This document shows positions 5,801 through 6,787 of a DNA stretch of 6,787 nt, in pieces; the first letter of the stretch is position 1, and each line of letters opens with the position of its first letter. The notes below the pieces were generated by a model. That model was not told the origin of the DNA, searched no databases, and was given only the letters and a program-made list of their open reading frames with translations. Source of the DNA: CAYUAG01 sp964554015 (GTDB lineage: Bacteria; Zhuqueibacterota; QNDG01; CAYUAG01); the NCBI GenBank assembly GCA_964554015.1, contig CAZKMO010000169.1, positions 1 through 6,787 of the forward strand. The letters run 5' to 3'. Made by a program: the position numbers and the translations under genes.

Positions 5801-6757
5801 ATGTCTAAGTTTATTTTGGAGTTTGAGCAACCTATCGTAAAACTGGAAGAAAAGATCAATGAAATGAAAACCTATGCCAACGAGGAGAATGTGGAGCTTT
5901 CGGATGAGATAAAGCGCTTGGAAAAGAAACTTGAAGTATTAATGAAACAAACCTATGCAAATCTTAATCGCTGGCAAAGAGTACAGTTAGCCAGACACCC
6001 CAAAAGACCTTACAGCCTTGATTATATTCAGAGAATATGCACTGATTTTATTGAACTTCACGGTGACCGATATTTTGGTGATGATCCTTCCTTGGTTGCC
6101 GGTTTATCAAAATTTGACGGTAAACCGGTTATGATTTTAGGCCAGCAAAAGGGGAGGACCACCAAAGAAAAATTATATAGAAATTTTGGCATGATGAATC
6201 CAGAAGGATACAGGAAAGCCATTCGATTAATGAGATTAGCCGCAAAATTCAGTCGTCCGGTTGTCGTTTTCATCGATACACCGGGAGCATACCCCGGACT
6301 GGGTGCAGAAGAGAGGGGGCAGGGGGAAGCAATAGCTCGGAATTTATTTGAAATGTCCCATCTTCCTATTCCTATAATAATTGTTATTATTGGTGAAGGC
6401 GCTTCCGGAGGAGCCTTAGGAGTGGGATTGGGAGACCGGACCTTAATGATGGAAAATACCTGGTATTCGGTGATATCACCGGAAGGATGTGCAGCCATTT
6501 TGTGGAGGGATGCATCTAAAAGTAATTTGGCTGCTGAATCTTTAAAATTGACGGCAGAAGATCTTATAGAGTTGAATATTATTGACGAAGTTATAAAAGA
6601 ACCATTGGGTGGGGCGCATCGTGATCCTGATACTGCTTCTCAACTGGTAAAAAAGAGAATCATGTACCATTTAAACCAACTCTCTCAATTTAATGAAAAG
6701 GAATTAATTACCAGGAGACTGGAAAAATATAGTAAGATGGGATATTATAAGGAATAA
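5801..6757 (+). CDS. accA: Acetyl-CoA carboxylase carboxyltransferase subunit alpha
   Basis: AccA pairs with AccD to move the carboxyl group from carboxybiotin to acetyl-CoA, giving malonyl-CoA for fatty acid synthesis in the cytosol. The 318-residue product matches the usual bacterial length (E. coli 319). The first 55 residues are a charged helical region typical of AccA. The crotonase-like core shows H-G-D-R (87-90), Q-Q-K-G-R-T-T-K-E (115-123), R-N-F-G-M (127-131), P-E-G-Y-R-K-A (134-140), I-D-T-P-G-A-Y-P-G (158-166), E-E-R-G-Q (170-174), G-E-G-A-S-G-G-A-L (198-206), S-V-I-S-P-E-G-C-A (223-231) and E-P-L-G-G-A-H-R (267-274). The oxyanion-type glycines are all present, so it should be active. 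GGGGAGA (5790-5796) stands four bases before the ATG; an upstream ATG at 5788 is out of frame. accD is not adjacent and would have to lie elsewhere. The 23-bp gap to the upstream fusion gene suggests the same transcript. Confidence 0.97.
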   Translation: MSKFILEFEQPIVKLEEKINEMKTYANEENVELSDEIKRLEKKLEVLMKQTYANLNRWQRVQLARHPKRPYSLDYIQRICTDFIELHGDRYFGDDPSLVAGLSKFDGKPVMILGQQKGRTTKEKLYRNFGMMNPEGYRKAIRLMRLAAKFSRPVVVFIDTPGAYPGLGAEERGQGEAIARNLFEMSHLPIPIIIVIIGEGASGGALGVGLGDRTLMMENTWYSVISPEGCAAILWRDASKSNLAAESLKLTAEDLIELNIIDEVIKEPLGGAHRDPDTASQLVKKRIMYHLNQLSQFNEKELITRRLEKYSKMGYYKE

Positions 6758-6760
6758 GGT

Positions 6761-6787
6761 ATGTCTGAAAAAGTCCATTATTATAAA
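6761..6787 (+). CDS. Start of a further gene, cut by the window edge
   Basis: Three bases after the accA stop an ATG opens a frame that runs to the window end (nine codons, M-S-E-K-V-H-Y-Y-K). An AAGGA (6749-6753), inside the end of accA, is spaced seven bases ahead, a good ribosome binding site. Position and spacing fit the operon pattern seen upstream. Nine residues are too few to name a product. Confidence 0.55.

Noticed and set aside
6058..6498. 146-codon open frame on the minus strand
   Set aside because: It lies wholly inside accA, whose protein is fully recognised; the reverse frame is Pro/Ser/Ile-rich in the way expected of an antisense shadow and matches nothing I know.
1..6787. CRISPR arrays, tRNA or rRNA genes, insertion sequences, phage or defence genes
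   Set aside because: No regular repeat-spacer pattern, structural RNA signature, transposase or terminal inverted repeat was seen; the window is filled by the listed genes.

Overview
This is an AT-rich bacterial window that is almost completely coding. All genes lie on the + strand: a partial GT2 glycosyltransferase, a flippase-like membrane protein, a DUF4837-type protein, purE, a Dpm1-like polyprenyl-phosphate sugar synthase, a large GT2 fused to a degenerate sugar-phosphate transferase, accA, and the first codons of a further gene. The largest intergenic gap is 50 bp. Three junctions overlap or abut (8 bp overlap, stop directly against start, and 1 bp TAATG). I see no convincing internal promoter or terminator, so the simplest reading is one operon-like block running through both window edges.

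Organism: probably an uncultured or little-studied anaerobe-type bacterium related to the FCB group (Bacteroidota, Cloacimonadota, Marinimicrobia, Caldithrix and similar). The reasons are the DUF4837-like gene, a family I know mainly from Bacteroidota, and the GT2 half of the large fusion, which strongly resembles the FCB-type GT2 proteins I remember. Clear Shine-Dalgarno sequences (AAGGAG, AGGAGG) before several genes argue against typical Bacteroidota, which mostly lack them. This placement is inference and of low to moderate confidence.

Layout: positions 1-1336 hold the end of a membrane-anchored GT2 and an LPG-synthase/AglD-like (UPF0104) integral membrane protein. Positions 1358-2902 hold a probable exported DUF4837 protein and purE. 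Positions 2953-5777 hold two translationally close glycosyltransferase genes. Positions 5801-6757 hold accA, and a new gene starts at 6761.

How the genes fit together: three glycosyltransferases of different types, the flippase-like membrane protein and the putative envelope protein suggest assembly of a lipid-linked or surface glycan. purE (purine synthesis) and accA (malonyl-CoA for fatty acids) are housekeeping genes in the same transcription unit, which may couple envelope-lipid and glycan supply to growth or may simply be gene packing. The most interesting item is the 691-residue fusion. Its N-terminal GT2 looks intact, while its C-terminal half keeps the fold of a WbaP/CpsE-type phosphoglycosyl transferase but has lost the catalytic Asp-Glu region, suggesting a membrane-bound pseudoenzyme module.
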